A DNA stretch of 41,714 nucleotides from Chitinophagaceae bacterium (GTDB lineage: Bacteria > Bacteroidota > Bacteroidia > Chitinophagales > Chitinophagaceae). Made by a program: the position numbers and the translations under genes. Location: the NCBI GenBank assembly GCA_019747705.1, contig JAIEQM010000016.1, forward strand, positions 1 to 41,714, given 5' to 3'. This document shows, piece after piece, positions 28,801 to 35,226 of this stretch (within the stretch, counting starts at the first letter, position 1; each line of letters opens with the position of its first letter). Below the pieces are notes generated by a model. It was not told the DNA's origin. It ran no database searches and saw only the letters and a program-made list of their open reading frames with translations.

Positions 28801-31800
28801 AGTTGGATTAAACGAAGCATTAAAATTACCAAGTGTATCAGAGAGTTCTACTCTGAATGTATTACCTGCAACCATGTTTGTGTCCAGCGTAAAACGAACC
28901 ATGAAGGTTTGACCGATACAGGGAACTGTATCAACTGTTCCAATAGTAATAACAGGTTTGCGAATGGGTTTGGAAGATATAGTGAGTGGTCCGTAATTCG
29001 TTAAAGGCGAAGCGGATTGTATTGTTCCCTTTGCTACATTACCCGTAACACCACCATTGAGCCAGCTTATCCATTTGGCACCATCCCAACCGGCTACCTG
29101 TGCTTTTGATAAATCAAATATTGCACCGCTCCGGGCACTGTCATACGATAAGGTTACAGTTACATTTGAAGCTCCTGAAGTTCGGTTTAGTTGCCAATAT
29201 TCTCTGCCGGAGATGCTGCCAAAGCCTGGAGTGTATAACGATGTATCATATCCATCAATACTTGGATTCCTTCGAAAATACTCAGCAGTAAATTCATCCG
29301 TTATATTTGCGGGTGCAGAAATAGTTATTGGTGCATAAAGATCACCGCCCAATAAAAATTCATATTTACCTGTGGGGAATGTAAAAGCCTGGTTGCCCCT
29401 TTTTTTCAATGGGCCGTTTACAAATCCCCTGTTATTTAATGGGTCTCTGCTTACAGTAGCCCCGTTATTTAATATCAGCAGGTTGGTGGCCGTTGTATTT
29501 ATTTTGTTGCTGCCATTATCAAATACAAGACTGTTATTGATTTCTACCGGTTGATCCAGTCTTGTTTCTGCACCAGACTCCATAAATAAATTATTGATCT
29601 TGATCGGGTTAGCGCCAAGCTGCGTAGTATGCGGGTTAAACGTACCTCCCACGAAAGTGAGGTTATTAATATCAACCCGCCCATTACTTGCATTTACAAT
29701 AAAGTTACCCTGCACTTTAAGCGGCCTGCCGTCTCCCAGTCCAACAGAAATATCGGCAGCAGAATTATTGACGATGGTAAGGTTTCCTGTTACGTAGTCA
29801 TAAAAAGGGGAGGCGTTACTCAGATAGTTATTACCGTAATCACTGTTATTGATAAGAGTAAAGTTTTTGTTGAATGTATTAAAGTAAGTAAAACTGTAAT
29901 CACTGCGGCCGGTACTGTCGCTTAAAGTAACATCATCAGTAAACGTATTGCTTGTGAATGCTGCATTGCCACTGTAGTCTGAACAATTAAATGTTCCTTC
30001 TATATAACTGGCATTAATTTTTGGATTCATTGCCCTGTTTATCGTAATAGCGCTGCCATTATATAAACCGGCATTGTCTAATTGAATCGTTTTTGTTACT
30101 GTGAGGTTATAGTTATTCAGATAAAGGTATGAGCCGTTCATTACCAAGCCACCAATAAAAACGTTGCTATACAAAGCAGGGTCGTTAGGAGTACCCGATG
30201 GAATAATTACCTTAGTACAGAAAAGTGGTACTTTGTGCGGGGTCCAGTTTAAAGAATCATTCCAGGCATTGCTCACATCTCCGTTCCATGTTACAGAGTC
30301 AATGGCACATGTACTGGTGCAGTTCAATAAAACATCCTGTAAAGAAGCGCAACCTGCCGCATTATCATGTATTTCAGCGCCTCCAGCGCCACTGTTCAAA
30401 TAATTACAAATGGCGGGAACAGCGCAGGCGGCAAGCAAAGGGTTATTGAAAATGCGTAAGGAATCATTGTTTGAATTGGTTATGGTTAATGATGTATTGA
30501 GAACCGAGAGATTGTTAACTAAAGGAAGATTTGTTAACCAGAGGGCACCCATGTTGTTAATATTTTGGATGCCATTCAAATTGCTGAGGCTGCTGCAATC
30601 ATTGATCTCAAATTTTCCATTGGATACAGCAGTGATGTTTTGCAGGGCCGTTATATCTGTAAGATTGGGGTTGGCCCAGAGTGAAATGGTAAAAGGTACA
30701 TTCCCCTGCAACTGGTTAAGGCCATTAAGGCTGGTAATGGAATTACATATCCAAATATAGAAAACAGCTGTACTGTGTAAACTGTCAAGACCAGAGAGGC
30801 TTGTTAATGCCGGCATTGAAATTAGCCAGAATGCGGTGATATTTTTTTGTTTGAGGTTGTAAGTTAGCGGTCCCAAATTCGTAAGCAGTGGAAGGTCACT
30901 AATCAAAAACCCAAAAGTACTGTCAAGATTATTAATTCCGATACTTGTGAGCTGGTTATTGGAATTTAATGCTAAGTAACCATTGATTGTTTTAAGAGAG
31001 TTAAGCGGGTTCAAAGTAGAAAGCGGTGTATGCGATACAGAAACATCACCGTTTACTCTTGTAATACCTGCTAATCCAGCAAGGCTGGAAACGTTCACAC
31101 TGTCAATAAAAAGCCCGCCTCCAATTTTCGTAAGGTTGTTGTTAAGGCCATTCACTGAAGTGAGTGCAGGTAAATCAAGAAGGTACAAACCGCCCAGCAC
31201 AGAAAGATTATTTAAACCAATAGAGGTTAAGGAGGTATTACGTTCAATACGCAGGGTGTCTCCAATTTGTGTCAGGGCCGACAGGGCTGATAAATTTGTA
31301 ATTCCTGTTCTTATAACACGCAGGTTGTTGTTAATTTTTGTAATGCTGCTTAAAGCAGAAAGGTTGGTTATGGCAGGGCTTGCGCCAGTGCCGTTAATTG
31401 TAAGATTTCCCACTGTTGTACAGCCGGGAAATAAGAGTGCAAAGCTGTCAAGTTGTGATTGCCTTGTAAGTACAATATTGTCGCATATGGATTGCCCTCT
31501 TTGAACTGTATTATTATGCGGAGGGGAAGCTGTTAATGGGTTGTATAGAAACAGTGATGGAGTTGCATCCATTCTGTTTTTTTTCATTACAGAAGAGGGA
31601 AGAGGCACTTTTATTTTTTGAAGCGGAGCCCCTGAATATAAAAACGGTTTACTGTTATTTTTTTTAAATGTTGCTGTTGCGGCTGGCGGCACAGGTTTTT
31701 TATAAACACCAGGTTTCACAGGCAACACTTCCACACGCTGCGGAATTTTTACTTCTGCTTTTTTTTGAACTGGTTTTACCTGTGCCATGAGGGCAAAAGA

Positions 31801-31842
31801 AGCCATGAGGCAAGCCCCCATTAAAATACTGAGTTTGCGCAT
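22804..31842 (-). CDS. Giant secreted CARDB/MBG/IPT adhesin-like protein
   Basis: A 3012-aa exported protein (signal MRKLSILMGACLMASFALMAQ). Rough domain order: receptor-L-like leucine-rich repeats (about 130-500, e.g. LTSIGLNNLSVLGGLYLLDL); a parallel-beta segment starting VTWNGDVSNAWNDSLNW (about 505-800); PKD-like segments (about 1067-1150); two MBG-type repeats (about 1228-1390, NAIPDKVYGDAPFSISASSS); eight CARDB repeats (about 1570-2670); a PPC-like domain (2675-2770); an IPT/TIG-like domain (2784-2870); and a terminal Gly-rich domain. It looks like a surface or extracellular adhesin or scaffold. Unlike its partner it has no evident T9SS sorting domain and ends in HTFVKVYLK. About 47 bases separate it from the RHS start at 22756. 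Confidence 0.9.
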   Translation of the reverse strand: MRKLSILMGACLMASFALMAQVKPVQKKAEVKIPQRVEVLPVKPGVYKKPVPPAATATFKKNNSKPFLYSGAPLQKIKVPLPSSVMKKNRMDATPSLFLYNPLTASPPHNNTVQRGQSICDNIVLTRQSQLDSFALLFPGCTTVGNLTINGTGASPAITNLSALSSITKINNNLRVIRTGITNLSALSALTQIGDTLRIERNTSLTSIGLNNLSVLGGLYLLDLPALTSVNGLNNNLTKIGGGLFIDSVNVSSLAGLAGITRVNGDVSVSHTPLSTLNPLNSLKTINGYLALNSNNQLTSIGINNLDSTFGFLISDLPLLTNLGPLTYNLKQKNITAFWLISMPALTSLSGLDSLHSTAVFYIWICNSITSLNGLNQLQGNVPFTISLWANPNLTDITALQNITAVSNGKFEINDCSSLSNLNGIQNINNMGALWLTNLPLVNNLSVLNTSLTITNSNNDSLRIFNNPLLAACAVPAICNYLNSGAGGAEIHDNAAGCASLQDVLLNCTSTCAIDSVTWNGDVSNAWNDSLNWTPHKVPLFCTKVIIPSGTPNDPALYSNVFIGGLVMNGSYLYLNNYNLTVTKTIQLDNAGLYNGSAITINRAMNPKINASYIEGTFNCSDYSGNAAFTSNTFTDDVTLSDSTGRSDYSFTYFNTFNKNFTLINNSDYGNNYLSNASPFYDYVTGNLTIVNNSAADISVGLGDGRPLKVQGNFIVNASNGRVDINNLTFVGGTFNPHTTQLGANPIKINNLFMESGAETRLDQPVEINNSLVFDNGSNKINTTATNLLILNNGATVSRDPLNNRGFVNGPLKKRGNQAFTFPTGKYEFLLGGDLYAPITISAPANITDEFTAEYFRRNPSIDGYDTSLYTPGFGSISGREYWQLNRTSGASNVTVTLSYDSARSGAIFDLSKAQVAGWDGAKWISWLNGGVTGNVAKGTIQSASPLTNYGPLTISSKPIRKPVITIGTVDTVPCIGQTFMVRFTLDTNMVAGNTFRVELSDTLGNFNASFNPTIGSKISSSSDSILATMPLATFPFAGKPYRIRVVGNLPRDTSVNAPVVRPLKVPQTAFTITGADTVCIGTGPAKFYPSQKEPGATYTWNVAGGSFNVINDTAFVTWVNPSTYSISLTSSNKCGAGSSATRGVVVRPGAPLTAPVLTNTGRWLYANVLPPNTTGYRWYRNDTLIGSAVNSSYYASAAGVFTVRFYNSCGNSVNSNSISFAAASIPQTITFNAIPDKVYGDAPFSISASSSSNLPLSFQLVSGPGNLTAGVYTITTTGTVTIRATQSGDNVYDTAAPVTRTFTINKASQSITFNTLPDFIFGVSVSPFQLNASASSGNPLNYTLSGSAASLSGNIVTVNSLGTVSITASQAGDTNYLPASPVTRSFCVRVNDLTNISGSPFVCPGQTATYSINNVSGLTYNWRLSNGTNYSSTTNSVAVTWGAAGTYTLIVSATGPCGAATANDSLTVNVINPVSPGAVSNMLPADGSSGLQLPLTLSWLPGSNALTYDLFVWDSATAQPAVPYAANITGISYTLPKNAFAYNKTYNWRVVSKNACLQTNGAVQRFRLRPLPDLIVSEVLAPATATSGQTITISWKVRNGGPGNTTTNQSWTDAVFLSFDTLPNFNLLPDVNPGAWSQLSFPVRPLLIGTRTNVTALDSGQQYSNSINFTLPLNYAQPLYAYVITNYPAGPNPLLQMTYANDTARAINPVNVTASPTPDLRVDSVFTPASVFSGSTINITYKVKNYGALTPAGSGWTDKFYISPSPLFNINNAVLVKAPKISGSYYPNAIDAAVFNNLQLQQDSFVTKSTSIVIPNFISGTWFLHVFTNATGTLYEGAFANNNINNSVAQVFLTPTPQLTINSLTVPFTTASTTQPVGINWNIFNAGFRDNIEKNKGHYFVPVKCANDVPGYADSLGFGGSYWVDRVYLSTDANGLNIPSAVLLGEVPQGILNSGLTSPDGILPTVCNPPNAPAPINTVNVLNPGSNHPKNFNFNIPADLPQGNYYIYVYTNPDKTVFEFPDTPSIRRSVLPITVQRPDLSVPAVTVPSNTTGAQQFSISYNVQNNGPGTVFNALRRDRIFVSSSPVFDVSAQLVNTVSFTENLPVAVPVSHTVNYTFPPGTSGTRYFYVQTNFDSLFRETTYTNNISAAAATVVSTAVPADLVITNFQMPDSVFAPANNFISYSITNNGAAAANGTCTDSIFISCSPVYNAASSYFVGTRTQNRNLLPGASVKDSFNLNLGGFSYNYNNCFPVTNSSTAYFFVKANATNTIYEGSNTANNTAGSGGKLLVNLHVDHIVTTVAGADSTIAGRPYPVTWTVKNIGQNPGRSVYASWYDGIYFSTDSVFNANAKLATEFFINSVLNKNETYTETLTATVPNLPTGNYYVFAFTNYNNAIGGEINRTNNTNLIRNASGAAKKIYVVQPILPDLVDSIIAAPSTIATGQPLTIAYRITNNGAGVTYPDNWSNEVWLSTDFIPGNAGDIRLSSKNRNTTLLPGGFYNDTVTAQVPLNIAAGNYILIAVADAGGAVIESNDTNNLAFKPITVFVPPATDLIVQSVNVPDTVYLGYTIDTAKWVIRNNSSNTANGASSDGIYLSKNAALDSSAVLLDIRNKIINMPPLSNDTITMRPLVTNVIEGTYNVLVKTDILNNIVETNKLNNTGAAVKNIYVKVKELLLNVTENNTLQNISRYYKLRIPDSLRDATILVTLKTADSLTMRNEMYISAGYVPSPARFDYRFETPNYGNQQIVMSSVTDSVYYIAIRCASSNPVLQNIALKAVKLPFAILNVQSNTGGNGGNVTVKISGSLFANNMKATLSKPGTTITASNVFFVNSATVFATFPLQGRPIGVYDLTLTKQDSTVATLAGGFSIVSPNNGGLITGGGVNTGPTGPGTDPGCDPGADAGLNSQLVTEISVPEKVFTGWPFTIQINFSNPTNMDIPAQVRVLYNDKNVPMALTQAGLASATATLYLQLTEPGGPPGIIRAGGGGTIIIYSKAPLSTPGHTFVKVYLK
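23830..27130 (-). repeat. Eight-copy CARDB repeat array in the giant gene
   Basis: Eight copies of about 110-180 residues begin with a D-L-x-(V/I) strand and contain a W/Y.(V/I).N.G strand (PDLIVSEVLAP..ISWKVRNGGPG; PDLRVDSVFTP..ITYKVKNYG; PDLVDSIIAAP..IAYRITNNGAG; TDLIVQSVNVP..). Starts are near residues 1571, 1717, 1856, 2036, 2161, 2294, 2427 and 2547. Coordinates are approximate. Confidence 0.75.
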
Positions 31843-32079
31843 TTGTTAGTTTTTTAAAACTTGGTATAAAAGGCAATCGGGTTTCAGTTGGTTTTACACA
31901 GTATTGAATTTATTTGCCGGATACTTATCGGTATTTGATTGCCGGGTGTTTTACATGGATATTGGAATAAGTAAAATTTGTTAAATATTCATTGCCCTGA
32001 AATACTCAATTTGTAGTAGAAACGGATAAACTATTTAGTGTAAATTGGTTCCTGAATTATTCAGAACCCAAATACATCC
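31843..32079. promoter_or_regulatory. Divergent promoter region, giant locus versus kinase-regulator pair
   Basis: A 237-base AT-rich region separates the start of the giant gene (-) from the histidine kinase (+), so it must contain both promoters. It has TTTG tetramers (for example 32010-32013), but I could not pair any with an exact TAnnTTTG box. A shared regulator site is plausible but not identified. Confidence 0.4.
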
Positions 32080-34044
32080 ATGCAAGACTTCAAAAAAACC
32101 GCTTTGTTCCTGATGTTTTTTTTGCTGGCAGTGTATTGTTATACACAAACAAAAAAGGTAGATGGCCTTGTTGCACAGTTAAAAAAAACAACACCAAAAG
32201 AAGAAAGGCTGAATATTATTCTTAGTATTTGTGAAGAATATCAAAGTCTTAACCGGGATACACTCTATAACCTGGCGCTTGAAGCAAGACAACTCTCAGC
32301 CTCACAACCTGATAAAGAAAAAAAAGCACTGGCTGCTATAGCTCTTTCTGATGCGTATATGCAATGGGGATGGACAGACAGTGCACTTGCTTCCATTAGC
32401 CCTATGCTTGCAGACGAAAAAGTATTAACCCCCGGCACGTATTACAAAATGCTACGTCGTAAGGCGATGATTTATGGCAGCCATGCAGATTTTGAAAAAG
32501 CATTATCGATTCTTTACCCTGCACTTAGCGGTGCTGAAAAATGGAAAGACACCCTTAACATAGCGGCCATCATTAATTCGATTGGTTCAATTAGTATGGC
32601 AAGAGGCAAACCTGATGAAGCCCGTGAATGGATAAAGAAAGCTGCTGCATTAACTAGCGGTAATGGAAAATACAAAACGGTACTGGCCGCTGTTTACACT
32701 AATGCCGCTAATATGTATTTGCAAAAAGACAATGCTGATTCAGCAAAGTATTATATTCAGCTTGCTCTGCCGCTGTGCAGGGAAATAGAAAACCTTTTTA
32801 TCCTTGCGACTGCTCTCCGCATACAGGTAAATGTGCTCACCGCTAAAAAGAAATTCCCGGAAGCCGAAGCTGCCCTTAAAGAAATGATAGCTATCCGTAA
32901 ACTTACAATGGGCACTAATTTTTTTATAGAAGACAACCTTCTACTTGCTGATTTTTACGCCAATACCGGACAATTAGAAAAAGCAATTTCGTTTTGCAGG
33001 GAAAAATTAAAAACAGGCAATATTTATGATACCACATCTGCACAAACATCTGTTTTTACAAACGATCCTAAACTAAGGCTCGACTATTCAATGGCACTGG
33101 CAAAATATTACAAGCAGGCCAATAGGCTAAACGAATCACAGGAAATACTGGAACAGGTAGTATTGCTGAAAGATTCCCTGTATGAAGCCAACTCAGCGCA
33201 GGCTATTGCAGAATCAGAAACAAAGTATGAAGTACAGAAAAAAGAAAACACCATTTTACAGCAGAAGTACAGTTTACAGCGCAGCCGTTTTCTTTTACTG
33301 GGTTCTGTTGCTTTGCTGGCAATGGCCATTATCATTGCTTATTTTGTTTTCAGGGACTCCCGTCGCAAACAAAAATTGAAGATGGAAATGGCCCTGGCTG
33401 ATGAAAGAGTAAGAGCAGAAACGGCCGTGAAAAGCGCTGAAGAAAAAGAAAGGATGCGTATTGCTGCGGATTTACATGATAACCTTGGTGTTTATGCTGC
33501 TTCCATGTCGTCCAATATCAGTTATATTCAGCCATTTGAAGGAGATGAAAAAACCAAACAGGCATTTCATGAACTCAAAAAAAATTCCGGCGCCATTATT
33601 TCTGAATTGAACGATACCATCTGGGTATTAAAAAAGGAATCCTTATTGCTTACAGCAGTGAGTGACCGGATCAAAGTATTTATGAGCCGCATCAGTAAAA
33701 GCTATCCGCATATACAAATGGAAGTGAATGAAACCATCAGCAACGATATTCTCTTCAGTTCAGCCCAGGCTTTTCATTTATACCGCATTGTGCAGGAGGC
33801 GGTGAACAACGCTTTAAAATACAGTAATGGAACTAAAATTAATATTACCATTCAAAGTGATGCCAAATGGCAATTGACGGTAGAAGATGACGGAAAAGGC
33901 ATGCCGGAAAAAATTACTGCTGGCGAAGGAGGTAATGGCCTCATCAATATGAAAAACAGGGCGGCAGAGGCAGGATGGACCATTAACTGGCTTGCCCGGC
34001 AGGGCGGGGGTACCATTGTAAAGATTGCTTCTACTACAAATTGA
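32080..34044 (+). CDS. TPR-containing sensor histidine kinase, HisKA_3/NarX-LytS type
   Basis: A 654-aa sensor kinase. It has an N-terminal signal or anchor (MQDFKKTALFLMFFLLAVYC), a periplasmic TPR-rich region (about 40-370, helical repeats such as KYYIQLALPLCREI), one membrane span near residues 404-425, a short coiled coil, and a HisKA_3 domain with the phospho-acceptor His466 in RIAADLHDNLG. The HATPase_c domain follows, with the N box EAVNNALKYS and G boxes DDGKGMP and GNGLINMKNRA. This layout is common in Bacteroidota, where the TPR part is thought to sense through protein contacts. It is encoded 40 bases before its response regulator and divergently from the giant surface-protein locus, which it may control. 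Confidence 0.93.
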   Translation: MQDFKKTALFLMFFLLAVYCYTQTKKVDGLVAQLKKTTPKEERLNIILSICEEYQSLNRDTLYNLALEARQLSASQPDKEKKALAAIALSDAYMQWGWTDSALASISPMLADEKVLTPGTYYKMLRRKAMIYGSHADFEKALSILYPALSGAEKWKDTLNIAAIINSIGSISMARGKPDEAREWIKKAAALTSGNGKYKTVLAAVYTNAANMYLQKDNADSAKYYIQLALPLCREIENLFILATALRIQVNVLTAKKKFPEAEAALKEMIAIRKLTMGTNFFIEDNLLLADFYANTGQLEKAISFCREKLKTGNIYDTTSAQTSVFTNDPKLRLDYSMALAKYYKQANRLNESQEILEQVVLLKDSLYEANSAQAIAESETKYEVQKKENTILQQKYSLQRSRFLLLGSVALLAMAIIIAYFVFRDSRRKQKLKMEMALADERVRAETAVKSAEEKERMRIAADLHDNLGVYAASMSSNISYIQPFEGDEKTKQAFHELKKNSGAIISELNDTIWVLKKESLLLTAVSDRIKVFMSRISKSYPHIQMEVNETISNDILFSSAQAFHLYRIVQEAVNNALKYSNGTKINITIQSDAKWQLTVEDDGKGMPEKITAGEGGNGLINMKNRAAEAGWTINWLARQGGGTIVKIASTTN

Positions 34045-34084
34045 TTATTTTTTAAGCAAACGTTTTTTCTAATTTTATTGTACA

Positions 34085-34756
34085 ATGACTTACATTATTG
34101 CACTTGCAGAAGATAACAGCATCAACAGAAATACATTTCTGCAAAAGATCAATATGCTGGGAAATATGCAGGTTGCTTTTGTAGCGGCTGATGGTCATGC
34201 ATTTATGGAAGAAATGAAAGGGTTGCCACATGCTAAGTTGCCGCAGGTAGTTTTTATGGATCTGGAAATGCCGCAAATGGATGGCATTGAAACTATCAGG
34301 CTGGCTAAGTCACTGCATCCTCAAATCCATTTTATTGTACTTACTGTTTTTGATGATGATGAAAAAATTTTCGAAGCCATCAAAGCTGGTGCATCAGGCT
34401 ATTTACTCAAACACGAACCTGCCGGTATGTTACAGGAAGCAATCATTAATGTGCTGGAGTATGGTGGTGCACCTATGAGCCCTGCCATTGCAAGAAAAGC
34501 ATTACGGCTTATGAGTAAATCGTCATTGGTGGCTGCAGAAGAAAAACATGAACTGCCTGAAATGATTACCGGCCGTGAAGAAGAAATTCTGAAACACATG
34601 GTAAACGGTTGGGATGCCAAACGTATTGCCTCTGAACTGAACATCAGCGTGCTTACGGTGCGTAAGCATATAGCCAATCTTTATGAAAAACTTCATGTAC
34701 AATCCAAAGCTGAAGTAATGAATATGGCACATCAGAATAAATGGTTTAGCAGTTAA
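34085..34756 (+). CDS. Response regulator, NarL/LuxR family
   Basis: A 223-aa transcription factor. The receiver domain (1-125) has the acidic pair in ALAEDNSI, the phospho-acceptor Asp59 in VVFMDLEMPQMDG, the Thr/Ser switch position in IVLTVFDDD and the Lys in GYLLKHEP. The C-terminal LuxR-type helix-turn-helix runs from MITGREEEILKHMVNGWDAK through ISVLTVRKHIANLYEKLHV. It pairs with the adjacent HisKA_3 kinase, the usual partner type of NarL-family regulators. Its stop codon shares a TTAA with the convergent acetyltransferase gene, so the two reading frames overlap by four bases. Confidence 0.94.
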   Translation: MTYIIALAEDNSINRNTFLQKINMLGNMQVAFVAADGHAFMEEMKGLPHAKLPQVVFMDLEMPQMDGIETIRLAKSLHPQIHFIVLTVFDDDEKIFEAIKAGASGYLLKHEPAGMLQEAIINVLEYGGAPMSPAIARKALRLMSKSSLVAAEEKHELPEMITGREEEILKHMVNGWDAKRIASELNISVLTVRKHIANLYEKLHVQSKAEVMNMAHQNKWFSS

Positions 34757-35223
34757 ACTATAATACTGCAGTTCACCCACTCCCCATCAAAACTTGCATT
34801 GTATTTTTTATAAAAGTTGATGGCTGGTTCATTCCACTCCAGCACTTGCCACACAATGCCGCTGAAGTTTTTTTCTTTGGCTTCTTCAATCAATCGGTCC
34901 ATCAATAATTTGCCAATGCCTTTACCTCTTGCTGCTTCTGTTACAAGGATATCTTCCAGGTACATGCGTTGTCCTTTCCAGGTAGAGTAACGGATGTAAT
35001 ACAATGCAAACCCAGGAATTTCTTGTTCCCCTCCTTTGGAGGGGTTAGGGGAGGCCGCTACAAACGCCCACCACACCGGATTTTTTCCAAACCCGCTTTC
35101 TTCAAAATGTTCCAGCGTAACCGTTACTTCCAGCGGCGCTTTTTCATAGAGCGCCAGTTCTTTTACCAGTTCCAGTAATCTTTTGCAGTCGTCTTTAACT
35201 GCTCTTCTTATTTGTATGCTCAT
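34753..35223 (-). CDS. SSAT-like GNAT acetyltransferase with a repeat-derived loop
   Basis: A 156-aa GNAT enzyme resembling spermidine/spermine and diamine acetyltransferases. It has the N-terminal LVKELALYEKAPLEV, then GFALYYIRYSTWKGQRMYLED and the acetyl-CoA motif ARGKGIGKLLM, followed by WQVLEWNEPAINFYKKYNA. Between the strands WWAFVAA and GFALYY, residues 58-65 (SPNPSKGG) are encoded by a dispersed palindromic element. Relatives have a tight turn there, so this is a surface-loop insertion that should leave the fold intact. The start lies 3 bases after the stop of the upstream serine hydrolase gene, so they form an operon. The amine substrate is not certain. Confidence 0.9.
   Translation of the reverse strand: MSIQIRRAVKDDCKRLLELVKELALYEKAPLEVTVTLEHFEESGFGKNPVWWAFVAASPNPSKGGEQEIPGFALYYIRYSTWKGQRMYLEDILVTEAARGKGIGKLLMDRLIEEAKEKNFSGIVWQVLEWNEPAINFYKKYNASFDGEWVNCSIIV
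35028..35054 (+). repeat. Palindromic element inside the acetyltransferase gene
   Basis: CCCCTCC-TTT-GGAGGGG plus TTAGGGGAGG lies antisense to the gene. The coding strand reads it without a stop as ASPNPSKGG. The same element type in sense orientation gives SPLGDGG in aspS. Confidence 0.8.
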
Positions 35224-35226
35224 CTG

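Noticed and set aside
23060..31504. Numerous plus-strand frames across the giant gene (up to 173 aa)
   Set aside because: They are antisense shadows of a continuous 9-kb gene and show no domain or signal features.
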